A stretch of 64,000 bases of DNA from Aggregatilineales bacterium. Lineage in GTDB: Bacteria; Chloroflexota; Anaerolineae; Aggregatilineales; Ch27. This document shows positions 49,852 to 58,498 of this stretch, piece after piece; within the stretch, counting starts at the first letter, position 1; every line of letters starts with the position of its first letter. A model generated the notes under the pieces. That model was not told the DNA's origin and did no database searches. It saw only the letters and a program-made list of their open reading frames with translations. The stretch lies in the NCBI GenBank assembly GCA_029976025.1, contig JARKNX010000097.1:1-64000 (forward strand), given 5' to 3'. The translations under genes were made by a program, and so were the position numbers.

Positions 49852-51117
49852 GTGACAGCGCCACAGGTGATCGAGAATGAAAGAATCCGGGTCTCCGATC
49901 CGGTTCGTGTGGTGGAGCGCAAGAAGCTCTTCCGCACCCAGATGGACGTATACCTGGTGCTGGTGGTTGGCGTGCTGCTGGCAATCGGCTTGATGATGGT
50001 CTTCAGCACTACCTTCGACTGGAGTTATCAGGTCTACGGCAACGCCTCTACTATTTTTCTGCGCCAGATTCGCTCGGTAGCAATTGGGCTGGGGGTGATG
50101 CTGCTGCTGGCCGTGCTGGACTACCGGCTCTGGAAGCGTTTCGCCCTGTGGATGATGCTGGCGGCGATTGTGCTGCTGATTACTCTGCTGCTGACCGCGC
50201 CGGAGCTGTTCGGCGCGCAGCGCGCGTTCTTCAACGGGTCTTTGCAGCCCGGCGAGCTGGCCCAACTGATCACGATTGTCTACATGGCGGCCTGGCTTTC
50301 GGCCAAGCAGACCAAAATCCGGCGGATCAGCTACGGCCTGCTGCCGTTCTCGATTCTGGTGGGGGCAGTCACCGGGCTGATCGCCCTCCAGCCAGACCTC
50401 AGCACCGCCGGCCTGATCCTGATCACGGCGGTGACGATGTTTTTCCTGGCCGGGGCGGATCTGGTGCAGTTGGGGGCGGTGGCGGCGGTGGCCGGCTCAA
50501 TCGGCTGGGTGGTGGCCTCCCAGATCACTTACGCTGGCACGCGCCTGGCCGACTATCTGGCGAGCATCAACGATCTGACCAATGCCAGCTATCACGTTCA
50601 ACAGGCAATTGTGGCTTTTCTGAACGGCGGGCTGACCGGCGTGGGGCTGGGGGAGGGGTACCAGAAGTTCGGCTTCTTGCCTGCCCCGCATACCGACAGC
50701 ATCTTCGCCGTGATTGCCGAAGAGCTGGGGCTGGTGGGCTGCGCCCTGGTGACTGTGCTGTTCGTCGTGCTGGCGATTCGCGGATTTCGGATCGCCCGGC
50801 TGGCTACAGATAGCTTCGGCGCCCTGCTGGCCGGGGGTATCACGGTGTGGATCGTTTTTGAAGCCCTGCTGAACATTGCCGTGATGACGGCTATCCTGCC
50901 GTTCAGCGGGGTGCCCCTGCCGTTTATCAGCTTCGGCGGGTCGGCGCTGGTCTCTACACTGGCCGGGGTTGGGCTGCTGCTGAGCGTGTCGCGCGTGTCG
51001 GCGCGCCATTCCATACCGGAACGGAAAGTCAATGCGGATTATGATCTCAGCCGGGGGGACCGGGGGGGGAGTGTACCCCGCGTTCGCCGTCGCGGAAGCG
51101 CTGACGAAGGGCGATGA
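49852..51117 (+). CDS. ftsW: FtsW-type lipid II glycosyltransferase (SEDS)
   Basis: A 421-residue polytopic membrane protein of the SEDS family, the septal glycan polymerase that works with FtsI. About ten helices are present, with the SEDS signature positions FSTTFDWS near 55, LQPDLSTAGLILI near 181, and the GGLTGVGLGEGYQKFGFLPAPHTDSIFAVIAEELG loop near 263. The final helix region has GVPLPFISFGGSALVSTLAGVGLLLSVSR. The GTG at 49852 is preceded by GGGG. Its last 28 codons overlap the start of murG by 86 bases in another frame. The extra tail is Arg-rich and probably disordered. Confidence 0.93.
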   Translation: MTAPQVIENERIRVSDPVRVVERKKLFRTQMDVYLVLVVGVLLAIGLMMVFSTTFDWSYQVYGNASTIFLRQIRSVAIGLGVMLLLAVLDYRLWKRFALWMMLAAIVLLITLLLTAPELFGAQRAFFNGSLQPGELAQLITIVYMAAWLSAKQTKIRRISYGLLPFSILVGAVTGLIALQPDLSTAGLILITAVTMFFLAGADLVQLGAVAAVAGSIGWVVASQITYAGTRLADYLASINDLTNASYHVQQAIVAFLNGGLTGVGLGEGYQKFGFLPAPHTDSIFAVIAEELGLVGCALVTVLFVVLAIRGFRIARLATDSFGALLAGGITVWIVFEALLNIAVMTAILPFSGVPLPFISFGGSALVSTLAGVGLLLSVSRVSARHSIPERKVNADYDLSRGDRGGSVPRVRRRGSADEGR

Positions 51118-52150
51118 GTCGCTGCCGCCGGCTGACCTGATCTTTGTCGGCGGACCTGGTGCAGGGGGCATGGAGCCGGAGATGATTGCCCGCAGCGGGA
51201 TTCCCTGGGCGGCAGTAGCAATGATTCATGGCGGGCCGGTGCATGGGGTTGGCCCGCTGCGCCTGTTGAGCAGCCTGGTCAGGCTGGCTGTCGGGTTCGG
51301 GCAGGCGCTGCGCCTGATCGGCCGCTGCCGGCCGGTCAGCGTGCTGGTGACCGGCGGCTGGGCCAGCCTGCCGGTGGCCCTGGCGGCGTGGTTGCGGCGC
51401 GTGCCGGTTTATTGTTTTGTGCCGGACCTTGAGCCGGGCCTGACTCTGAAGGTCGTGGGGCGATTTGCGCGGGCCATTGCCGCCACGACCGGTGAAACGG
51501 CGGCGTACTTCCGGCCCGGAAAAGTGATCGAGACCGGCTATCCGCTGCGGGGGAGCCTGCTCGCCGCCACGCGCGAATCCGGCCAGATACGCCTGGGGCT
51601 GGACCCGGACCGGCAAACCCTGTTGATCACCGGCGGCAGCAGCGGCGCGCGCAGCATCAATCGGGCCGCCCTGGCGATACTGGAGCAACTGCTTCAGGAT
51701 GACGGCCTCCAGATCGTCCACCTGACAGGCCGCCTTGACTGGCCGGAGGTGCAGGCTGCGCGCGACCGGCTACCGCCCGGAACGCAGGCGCGGTATCATG
51801 CGTATGAATATTTGCACGACGAGATGGGAGCAGCCCTGGCCGCCGCCGATCTCGTTGTAAGCCGGGCCGGGGCGAGCACCCTGGGGGAGCTGCCGCAGTT
51901 CGGGTTGCCGGCGGTGCTGGTGCCGTACCCTTATGCCTGGCGTTACCAGAAGGTCAACGCTGACTATCTGGTTGCGCGGGGGGCCGCGATCCGGCTGGAT
52001 GATGAACGGCTGGCGGCCGACCTGTACCCGACACTTCGGCGGCTGCTGGATGATCCGGCGGCTCTGGCCGGGATGTCAGCCAGGGCGCGCGCCCTGGCGC
52101 GATCAGATGGGGCGCGAAGTATCGCCCGGCTGCTCGTCCGGGGAGCGTGA
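51032..52150 (+). CDS. murG: UDP-GlcNAc: lipid I N-acetylglucosaminyltransferase
   Basis: A 372-residue GT-B enzyme that adds GlcNAc to lipid I to give lipid II. It has the N-terminal glycine loop ISAGGTGGGVYPAFAVAEAL (5-24), GGWASLPVALAAW near 107, the ITGGSSGARSINRA loop near 193, and the UDP-binding SRAGASTLGELPQFGLPAVLVPYP segment near 281. The start lies inside ftsW, 86 bases before its stop. The glycine loop itself lies within the overlap, so the overlap is real and not a wrong start. Followed by two CvpA-like genes. Confidence 0.95.
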   Translation: MRIMISAGGTGGGVYPAFAVAEALTKGDESLPPADLIFVGGPGAGGMEPEMIARSGIPWAAVAMIHGGPVHGVGPLRLLSSLVRLAVGFGQALRLIGRCRPVSVLVTGGWASLPVALAAWLRRVPVYCFVPDLEPGLTLKVVGRFARAIAATTGETAAYFRPGKVIETGYPLRGSLLAATRESGQIRLGLDPDRQTLLITGGSSGARSINRAALAILEQLLQDDGLQIVHLTGRLDWPEVQAARDRLPPGTQARYHAYEYLHDEMGAALAAADLVVSRAGASTLGELPQFGLPAVLVPYPYAWRYQKVNADYLVARGAAIRLDDERLAADLYPTLRRLLDDPAALAGMSARARALARSDGARSIARLLVRGA

Positions 52151-52222
52151 GCAGGCGGACGGCAAGGCGGGCTGCGCGGCTGTATGGGGAGAGCCGCGCG
52201 CTCATTCGGTTGAGGAGGAGCA

Positions 52223-52756
52223 ATGATACAGCTTGCCGCAGTCTTGTGGGGGATGATCATCCTGTTCGCGATTGTCGGCTTTTCGCGGGGCTGGTCCAAG
52301 GAGATTATTGCTCTGACCGGTGTGGTTCTGGCCCTGTTCTCGCTGGAACAATTCAGGGATGTCCTGCTGGAACCCTTCACGTCGGGGGCGACCCCGGCGC
52401 AGGAGTTTTATCTCTATGCGGTGGTGCTCCTGCTGATCACGTTCTTCGCCTATCAGACGCCGCAGCGGTTCGAGAAGCAGACCAGAAGCCGGCGGCGATT
52501 CCGTGAGGGCGGCCTGCAGGAGAGTCTGCTCGGCTCCCTGATCGGGGCTTTTAACGGGTACCTGGTCTTCGGCTCGCTGTGGTATTACATGCGTGAGCTG
52601 GGATATCCGCTGACGCCCAATATCCCCGCTCCGTATATCGGCACACTCAGCGAATCTATGCAATACAATCTGCCGCTTGACTGGCTGCTGGAAGGGAATC
52701 TGCTCACGGTACTGCTGGTGCTGTTGTTCCTGTTTGTCATCGTGGTTCTGATCTAG
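52223..52756 (+). CDS. CvpA-like membrane protein, copy 1
   Basis: A 177-residue protein with four hydrophobic segments (LAAVLWGMIILFAIVGFSRG, IIALTGVVLALFSL, EFYLYAVVLLLITFFAYQ, LLTVLLVLLFLFVIVVLI) and a basic loop (KQTRSRRRFREGG). The beginning GFSRGWSKEIIALTGVVLALF resembles CvpA, a small inner-membrane protein linked with colicin V production and envelope integrity. GAGGAGG precedes the ATG. It lies between murG and murC and has a tandem paralogue 103 bases downstream. Its place in the cluster suggests a cell-envelope role; biochemical function is unknown. Confidence 0.75.
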   Translation: MIQLAAVLWGMIILFAIVGFSRGWSKEIIALTGVVLALFSLEQFRDVLLEPFTSGATPAQEFYLYAVVLLLITFFAYQTPQRFEKQTRSRRRFREGGLQESLLGSLIGAFNGYLVFGSLWYYMRELGYPLTPNIPAPYIGTLSESMQYNLPLDWLLEGNLLTVLLVLLFLFVIVVLI

Positions 52757-52859
52757 CCGGTCGGCGACCGCGGGCCGGCGGGGTGAGCTGCCGGAGTGCT
52801 GGCGGCTGTTTCGCGGTACACTGTCAACCCGGCCTGATTTTGACCGGACAGGAAAGCCT

Positions 52860-53387
52860 ATGATTCAGTTGGGCACATTCATGTGGGCGATGGTGGTGAT
52901 GTTCGCTATGGTGGGATTCGTGCGCGGGTCCACCAAGGAGATGATTGCGCTCACCGGCATCGTGCTGGCGATTTTCGGGCTGGAACAGCTTCGATCGCTG
53001 CTGCTGACTCCTCTGTTTGCCAGCGCCTCACTTTCCCAGCAGTTTTATATTTACGCCGGCATCCTGATTGCTGTGGCGCTGGTGGCATATCAGACGCCGG
53101 GCGGGGTCGGAATTGGCAAAAACTCAAAGGATGCGCGCGAGGGCCTGCTGGAAGGGCTGCTGGGGGCGGCGATTGGCGGCCTGAACGCTTACATCCTTTT
53201 CGGGGCGCTGTGGTACTACATGGATAATCTGCTCTACCCGCTCAGCCCGGCGATCATGGCCCCGCCGCTGGATTCGGCCAGCGCCTCCCTTGTCCAGCAG
53301 CTTCCGATGGTCTGGATTCTGCAGGGCGACTTCCTGACCCTGGCGATGATTATCCTGGTTCTGTTCGTCCTGATTGTGCTCATCTAG
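52860..53387 (+). CDS. CvpA-like membrane protein, copy 2
   Basis: A 175-residue paralogue of the preceding gene, matching throughout: GFVRGSTKEMIALTGIVLAIFGLEQ against GFSRGWSKEIIALTGVVLALFSLEQ, then FYIYAGILIAVALVAYQTP, a GLLEGLLGAAIGGLNAYILFGALWYYMDNLLYPLSP segment, and the end LILVLFVLIVLI. The loop between helices is less basic than in copy 1. AGGAAAG precedes the ATG. It ends two bases before the murC start. The tandem duplication within the cell-wall cluster is unusual, and the two proteins may form a hetero-oligomer. Confidence 0.75.
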   Translation: MIQLGTFMWAMVVMFAMVGFVRGSTKEMIALTGIVLAIFGLEQLRSLLLTPLFASASLSQQFYIYAGILIAVALVAYQTPGGVGIGKNSKDAREGLLEGLLGAAIGGLNAYILFGALWYYMDNLLYPLSPAIMAPPLDSASASLVQQLPMVWILQGDFLTLAMIILVLFVLIVLI

Positions 53388-53389
53388 CG

Positions 53390-54790
53390 ATGCTGATTCC
53401 TGGGCAGCGTGTTCACCTGGTGGGGATAGGCGGCGCCGGGATGTCGGCGATCGCCCGCGTGATGCTCCGGCAAGGGTATACGATCTCCGGCTCTGACCGG
53501 GCGCTCAATCCGCTGACGGAGGCGCTTGCGCGCGACGGGGCGGTGGTGCATGAAGGTCACCGGGCTGAGCATGTCGGCGATGTTGAAGCCGTAATCATCT
53601 CATCCGCCGTAGCGCCGGACAACCCGGAGGTCCTTGAAGCCCGCCGGCGCGGGCTGCCTGTGCTCAAGCGGCAGGATATCCTGGGCGATCTGATGCGCGG
53701 CTATACAGGGGTAGCGGTGGCCGGCACGCACGGCAAAACGACAACGACCTCCATGATTGTTCACATTCTGGTCGAAAACGGCCTGGACCCTACCTACATC
53801 ATCGGTGGTGTGGCGCCGGGGGGCAGGAGCAACGCCGGAGTCGGGCAGGGCGGCAGCTTTATCATTGAGGCCGATGAATACGATCACATGTTCCTGGGGT
53901 TGCGCCCGCAGATTGCCGTCATCACCAACATCGAGCACGATCACCCGGACCTGTTCCCGACGCTGAGCGATCTGGTTGATGCGTTCACCCGGTTCGTAGC
54001 TCTGCTCCCGCCGGAGGGGCTGCTGGTTGTCTGCGCCGACAACATGGCGGCGATGGCGCTTGGTCGGGGCCGGCTGGCTTTGCCGGGGGAGGTCGTTTCC
54101 TACGGCCTGGCTGCTGATGCCGACTGGCGGGCCGCTGATTGGAGTCCGGCCGGCGGCGGGATGACGTTCGCCCTGCACCGGCGCGGGCGGGCGGCGGAGC
54201 GGGTTAACCTGCGCGTGCCGGGCGTGCACAACATTCAGAATGCGCTGGCGGCTCTGATCGTGGCGGACCGGCTGGGTGCGCCGCTGGAAGGCGCGCTCTC
54301 CGCGCTGGCGACATTCACCGGGGCCGGGCGCCGCTTCGAAATACGCGGCCAGGCCAGCGGCGTGACGGTTATTGATGACTACGCTCACCATCCTACCGCC
54401 ATCCGGCTGACTCTGGCGGCGGCCCGTCAGGCCTACCCGGACGGGCGTATCTGGGCTGTCTGGCAGCCCCACACTTACTCGCGTTTGCGAGCTTTGTTCG
54501 ATGACTTCGCCGCGGCCTTCGATCCAGCCAGTGTTGATCAGGTGCTGGTCACGGAGGTTTATGCCGCCCGGGAGAAAATCACGCCCGGCCCCGGCGCCCC
54601 CGACCTGATCGCGGCCTGCCAGCATCCGGCGATACAGTTTACCCCCACCTTTGACGACGCTGTTGAAGCGCTGGCGCAGGGCGTCCGCGCTGGCGATGTT
54701 GTGCTGATTCTCAGCGCCGGGGATGCGCCGGAGATCGGCGTCCGGCTGCTGGCGCGGCTGGGACAGCGCCGGGGCATTGCGCCGGGATGA
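53390..54790 (+). CDS. murC: UDP-MurNAc:L-alanine ligase
   Basis: A 466-residue Mur ligase adding L-Ala to UDP-MurNAc, the first peptide step. It has the Rossmann start VHLVGIGGAGMSAIARVML (7-25), the ATP loop VAGTHGKTTTTSMIVHIL near 108-125, FIIEADEYDHMFLGL near 161 and the DDYAHHPTAIRLTL motif near 330. The Gly-rich start and the EADEYD motif separate MurC from MurD. It begins two bases after the second CvpA-like gene without a clear ribosome site, so coupling is likely. The stop is about 50 bases before murB. Confidence 0.96.
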   Translation: MLIPGQRVHLVGIGGAGMSAIARVMLRQGYTISGSDRALNPLTEALARDGAVVHEGHRAEHVGDVEAVIISSAVAPDNPEVLEARRRGLPVLKRQDILGDLMRGYTGVAVAGTHGKTTTTSMIVHILVENGLDPTYIIGGVAPGGRSNAGVGQGGSFIIEADEYDHMFLGLRPQIAVITNIEHDHPDLFPTLSDLVDAFTRFVALLPPEGLLVVCADNMAAMALGRGRLALPGEVVSYGLAADADWRAADWSPAGGGMTFALHRRGRAAERVNLRVPGVHNIQNALAALIVADRLGAPLEGALSALATFTGAGRRFEIRGQASGVTVIDDYAHHPTAIRLTLAAARQAYPDGRIWAVWQPHTYSRLRALFDDFAAAFDPASVDQVLVTEVYAAREKITPGPGAPDLIAACQHPAIQFTPTFDDAVEALAQGVRAGDVVLILSAGDAPEIGVRLLARLGQRRGIAPG

Positions 54791-54840
54791 TATAGCTCAC
54801 GCGGCGGGCGAGTTTGATCCGCTGTATTCAGTTGTGCCGG

Positions 54841-55791
54841 ATGGACAGGGTGGACGCAGACTATTCGAGATTGCAGGAAGTATTCGGCGATCGCCTGCGG
54901 CGTCAGGTGTCGCTGGCGCGTTATACGGCGGCGCGCCTGGGTGGCCCGGCGGACGCCCTCCTGATCGCGCGGGATATGGCGGACCTGACTGCCGCCGTCC
55001 GGATTGCCTGGGAAGGCCGCCTGCCGTATCGTGTGCTGGGCGGCGGGGCGAATGTCCTGGTGGCCGATGCCGGATTCCGCGGGCTGGTGATTGTGAACCG
55101 GGCCGATGGCGTGACTTTCCATGAAGACGGCCTGATCGAAGCCGAGAGTGGGGCCAGCCTGGTCGCCCTGGTCCGGCGCTGCATCACGCGCGGCCTGGCC
55201 GGCCTGGAATGGGCGGTTAGCATCCCCGGCACTGTCGGTGGGGCGGCTATCAACAACGCCGGAGCGCACGGGGGCGATATGGCGGCGGTGGTCCGGAAGG
55301 TGACGGCGCTAACGCCGCCGGGATTTGTAGACTATACGGGCGAAGAGATGGCGTACGGCTATCGCGCTTCTCGCCTGAAGGGCAGCCGCGACCCGTATCT
55401 GGTCACTGCTGTGACCATGCAGATGGCGCCAGGGGCCGATCCGGCCCGGCTGGCATCGCAGGCCGATGTTTATGTGGCCCATCGCAAGCGCACGCAACCT
55501 CCCGGCGCCAGCCTGGGCAGTATCTTCCGGAATCCGCCGGGCGATTATGCCGGCCGGCTTATTGAAGCGGCAGGATTGAAGGGGGCCAGCCGCGGAGCGG
55601 TCCAGATTTCGCCTGTGCATGCCAATTTCTTTGTGAACACCGGTGACGGCGGCGCAGCGGCGGATTACCTGGCCCTCATCCGGCTGGCGCAGGAGGAAGT
55701 CCGGACGCAGTTCGGCATCTGGCTGGAGCCTGAGATTGAGCTGATCGGGTTTGATCTGGCAGCGAGCGGGGAGAATAGCGAGACTGTGTAA
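54841..55791 (+). CDS. murB: UDP-N-acetylenolpyruvoylglucosamine reductase
   Basis: A 316-residue FAD enzyme reducing the enolpyruvyl group with NADPH to give UDP-MurNAc. It has the PCMH-type FAD fold with [19 protein letters not shown] near 65, the [21 protein letters not shown] segment near 131, and the [30 protein letters not shown] segment near 221 with the catalytic Ser. It lacks the extra C-terminal domain of the E. coli enzyme (type II-like). The start is ATG 54841 or, less likely, GTG 54850; neither has a clear ribosome site. Confidence 0.94.
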   Translation: MDRVDADYSRLQEVFGDRLRRQVSLARYTAARLGGPADALLIARDMADLTAAVRIAWEGRLPYRVLGGGANVLVADAGFRGLVIVNRADGVTFHEDGLIEAESGASLVALVRRCITRGLAGLEWAVSIPGTVGGAAINNAGAHGGDMAAVVRKVTALTPPGFVDYTGEEMAYGYRASRLKGSRDPYLVTAVTMQMAPGADPARLASQADVYVAHRKRTQPPGASLGSIFRNPPGDYAGRLIEAAGLKGASRGAVQISPVHANFFVNTGDGGAAADYLALIRLAQEEVRTQFGIWLEPEIELIGFDLAASGENSETV

Positions 55792-55947
55792 CGAAATTTG
55801 TGAAATCCGTATGAATTTTCGAACGAGAATGCCGGGTTGGCGAGTAGGCAGCGAAATTCGGGTTGGCATATAGTGGGATAAGTGGGAAAATAGGTGCCGG
55901 GGGATAGCAGATCGGCCTGATTGGCCGGAGCAGGGACCTATAGCCTG

Positions 55948-55976
55948 TTGAAAGCAACAGGTCCGGATTCTACACT
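55948..55976 (+). promoter_or_regulatory. Promoter with overlapping inverted repeat upstream of ftsQ
   Basis: TTGAAA (55948-55953) and TACACT (55971-55976) are exactly 17 bases apart. CCTGTTG (55944-55950) and CAACAGG (55955-55961) form a perfect 7-bp inverted repeat with a four-base centre that covers the -35 box, as an operator would. It lies in the 233-base murB-ftsQ gap, which has no coding frame and is AT-richer than its surroundings. Confidence 0.65.
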
Positions 55977-56024
55977 AGAAGATGATGCAGCAGGGGAACG
56001 CTTCCAGAATAAAGTGAATGTTCC

Positions 56025-56990
56025 ATGACGGCAACATCACGCGCAGACAGCAGGCGTAAAGATCGCCAGAGCGTGAACTCGTCTCATGTTGCCCCGCCGG
56101 GGCAGCGGGAGCGTGTGGCGCGACCGGTGGAACGGGTCGAAGTGCCCGCGCCGGCGGCGCCCCCGCGGCGCAAGCGGGCTTCGCAGCCGCGCGAGGGCAA
56201 GCGGCACGCCCCTGTGCCGGCAGCCGAGGCCGCTATGATTCAGCGGCGCACCAGCCAGTTTGACATGGTGCTGTCAACGCGGATGCTGAGTATGGTGGTG
56301 CTGCTGAGTCTGACGGTGGTGCTGTTCGTGTTCTTCCGGTCTGATGCGTTCTATGTCCGGCAGATTGAGGTCGGCGGGTTGAATCATCTGACAGCGGAGG
56401 AGGTGTTCACGCTTTCGGGCGTGGCCAATATGCACCTGTTCTGGATCGACCCCGCCGTTGTCCGGGAGAGTGTGCTGCGCTCCCCCAGCGTGTCGGATGC
56501 GAACGTCCGGGTGGGGTGGCCGCCGCATCTGGTGCAGATCGAGATACGCGAGCGGGAGCCAGCCCTGATCTGGGAGCAGGCGGGCGTCCGGACCTGGATT
56601 GATGTGCAGGGCCGGGTGATGCAGCAGCGCGCCGACCTGACGGATATGCTCCGCATTGTGGTCGAAGGGGTGGAAGCGCCGGTCGGCCCCAATGTCCTGA
56701 TTCCACAGAGCGTTGTCGCCGGGGCATTACAACTCCGCACAATCTATCCGGAGATGAATGCGTTCCTGTACGACCCGAACGAAGGGCTGGGCTTTCAGGA
56801 CAGCCGGGGCTGGCGCGTATGGTTCGGCGAGGGCACGGCGATGGCCGCCAAGGACAATGTCTACCGGGCTATTGTGGCGGATTTGCAGGCCAGGCATATA
56901 CAGCCTGAGTTTATTGATGTGGGCGATATCAATGCGCCTTATTACAAGATATGGTGGGGGCCGGAGGAAACTTCCGCCTCTGATGCGTGA
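56025..56990 (+). CDS. ftsQ: Cell division protein FtsQ/DivIB
   Basis: A 321-residue bitopic protein. The long basic, Pro-rich cytoplasmic N terminus (residues 1 to about 80, with RRKDRQ, RRKRASQPREGKRH) is followed by one membrane helix (MLSMVVLLSLTVVLFVFFR) and a POTRA domain beginning FYVRQIEVGGLNHLTAEEVFTLSGV, with LRSPSVSDANVRVGWPPHLVQIEIREREPALIW, then the FtsQ beta domain. It bridges the FtsL/FtsB proteins to FtsA/FtsZ at the septum. The cytoplasmic tail is longer than usual. It has its own promoter upstream. Confidence 0.92.
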   Translation: MTATSRADSRRKDRQSVNSSHVAPPGQRERVARPVERVEVPAPAAPPRRKRASQPREGKRHAPVPAAEAAMIQRRTSQFDMVLSTRMLSMVVLLSLTVVLFVFFRSDAFYVRQIEVGGLNHLTAEEVFTLSGVANMHLFWIDPAVVRESVLRSPSVSDANVRVGWPPHLVQIEIREREPALIWEQAGVRTWIDVQGRVMQQRADLTDMLRIVVEGVEAPVGPNVLIPQSVVAGALQLRTIYPEMNAFLYDPNEGLGFQDSRGWRVWFGEGTAMAAKDNVYRAIVADLQARHIQPEFIDVGDINAPYYKIWWGPEETSASDA

Positions 56991-57017
56991 ACTGCGCCTT
57001 CTATAGATGGTTAGCGT

Positions 57018-58271
57018 ATGAGCGAACTGGTTGTTGGCATCGACGTGGGCACGACAAAAGTCTGCACCATTGTCGGCGAAGTCCGGGAAGAAGATATCCA
57101 CGTTGTCGGCCTCGGCGTCGAGCCGAGTCGGGGCATGCAGAAGGGCGTTGTCACGGATATGAACGCCCTGACAGCGGCGATTTCGTCTTCGGTACACAAG
57201 GCTGAGCGCAGCAGTGGCTATGCTATCGGGCGGGCCTTTGTCAGCATGGCTGGCAGCCAGATTTCCTCGATCAACAGTCGCGGGGTGGCCGGCATCGCCG
57301 GCGCGCGGACGGTCCAGCGCGAGGATGTGGAGCGGGCGCTGGTGAATGCGCGGGCAATCGCCATCCCCCATAACCGCGAGGTGCTGCATGTTATCCCGCG
57401 CACCTACAAGCTGGATGACGCCGATGGCATCCGCAGCCCGCTGGGGATGCACGGATTCCGGCTGGAGGTGGAGGCGCACATTATCACGGCATCGACGACC
57501 ACTATCCAGAACTTGCAGAAGTGCGTGGAATCCACCGGCGTTTACGTGGATCGCTTCATCCTGAACCCGCTGGCTTCCGGCGATGTTGTGCTCACCCCGA
57601 CCGAGCGCCAGATGGGGGTGATGGTGGTCGATATCGGCGGCGGCACGACGGATCTGGCTATTTTTGTGGATAGTGTCGTGTGGTATGTGGCCGTCTTGCC
57701 GGTCGCCGGCTGGCATATCACCAACGATGTCGCGCACGGACTGCGCCTCCCGTTCGATCTGGCCGAAGCCGTCAAGCTCCAGTACGGTCACGCCAACTCG
57801 CGCGAGGTGGATTCGCTGGAAGCCTTCCCGGTTCAGCCCTTTGGCGAGGAACTCCCCAGCAAGGTGCAGCGGCGCGATATGGCCCAGATCATTGAGGCGC
57901 GCGTGGAGGAAATCTTCGATCTGGTGCTGCAGGAGGCCAAACGATCCGGCTATGACGGGCTGATCCCGGCCGGCATCGTCCTGACGGGCGGCAGCGCCCT
58001 CCTGCCCGGCATACGCGAAGTAGCCGCACGCGCCACACGGATGCCGGTCCGGCTGGCGCAGCCGGAGAAAATCACGGGCATGGCTGATTCGCTGCACAGC
58101 CCATCATTCAGCACCAGCGTGGGGCTTTTGCGGCTGGGGCTGGCGATGGATCAGGAGGAGCGCCAGCGGGCTGCGCTGGATGGCCGGACACCCCGCGGGG
58201 GGCCTTCGCCCCTATCCAAGATGCTGGGCGTGTTCAAGCGCTTCTTGCCGGAAGATGAAGGTGGGGACTGA
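57018..58271 (+). CDS. ftsA: Cell division protein FtsA
   Basis: A 417-residue actin-fold ATPase that tethers FtsZ to the membrane. It has the phosphate-1 loop VVGIDVGTTKVCTIVGEV (5-22), the SHS2-type 1C domain at about 85-165, the phosphate-2 loop VVDIGGGTTDLAIFVD near 204, and the adenosine loop IVLTGGSALLPGIREVA near 322. The end (LSKMLGVFKRFLPEDEGGD) contains a short amphipathic helix that would bind the membrane. It lies 27 bases after ftsQ and upstream of ftsZ, the usual order. Confidence 0.96.
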   Translation: MSELVVGIDVGTTKVCTIVGEVREEDIHVVGLGVEPSRGMQKGVVTDMNALTAAISSSVHKAERSSGYAIGRAFVSMAGSQISSINSRGVAGIAGARTVQREDVERALVNARAIAIPHNREVLHVIPRTYKLDDADGIRSPLGMHGFRLEVEAHIITASTTTIQNLQKCVESTGVYVDRFILNPLASGDVVLTPTERQMGVMVVDIGGGTTDLAIFVDSVVWYVAVLPVAGWHITNDVAHGLRLPFDLAEAVKLQYGHANSREVDSLEAFPVQPFGEELPSKVQRRDMAQIIEARVEEIFDLVLQEAKRSGYDGLIPAGIVLTGGSALLPGIREVAARATRMPVRLAQPEKITGMADSLHSPSFSTSVGLLRLGLAMDQEERQRAALDGRTPRGGPSPLSKMLGVFKRFLPEDEGGD

Positions 58272-58396
58272 GAGCTGGAATAGCAGGTGGAGGCATGTTT
58301 TTTATGAAACCCGACCGAACAGGGCCGTTGTAATCTGAATTATCAATCAGGTATCATCTTGAGGTTTTCCGAATTTTTGTTTCAGGGATTTTTGCC

Positions 58397-58402
58397 TATA
58401 AT
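58397..58402 (+). promoter_or_regulatory. -10 box of an ftsZ promoter
   Basis: A perfect TATAAT lies in an AT-rich stretch in the 227-base ftsA-ftsZ gap. The T-rich DNA upstream gives several poor -35 options. It would give ftsZ extra expression over the upstream operon. Confidence 0.5.
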
Positions 58403-58498
58403 GGCGAATATCCACCGGCCAGCAGTAATCATACGACGTGTTCTTGTTCATCCCCGGGGGGACATAATAGCTTCACTGCCAGACCTGAGGAGGTTGTG

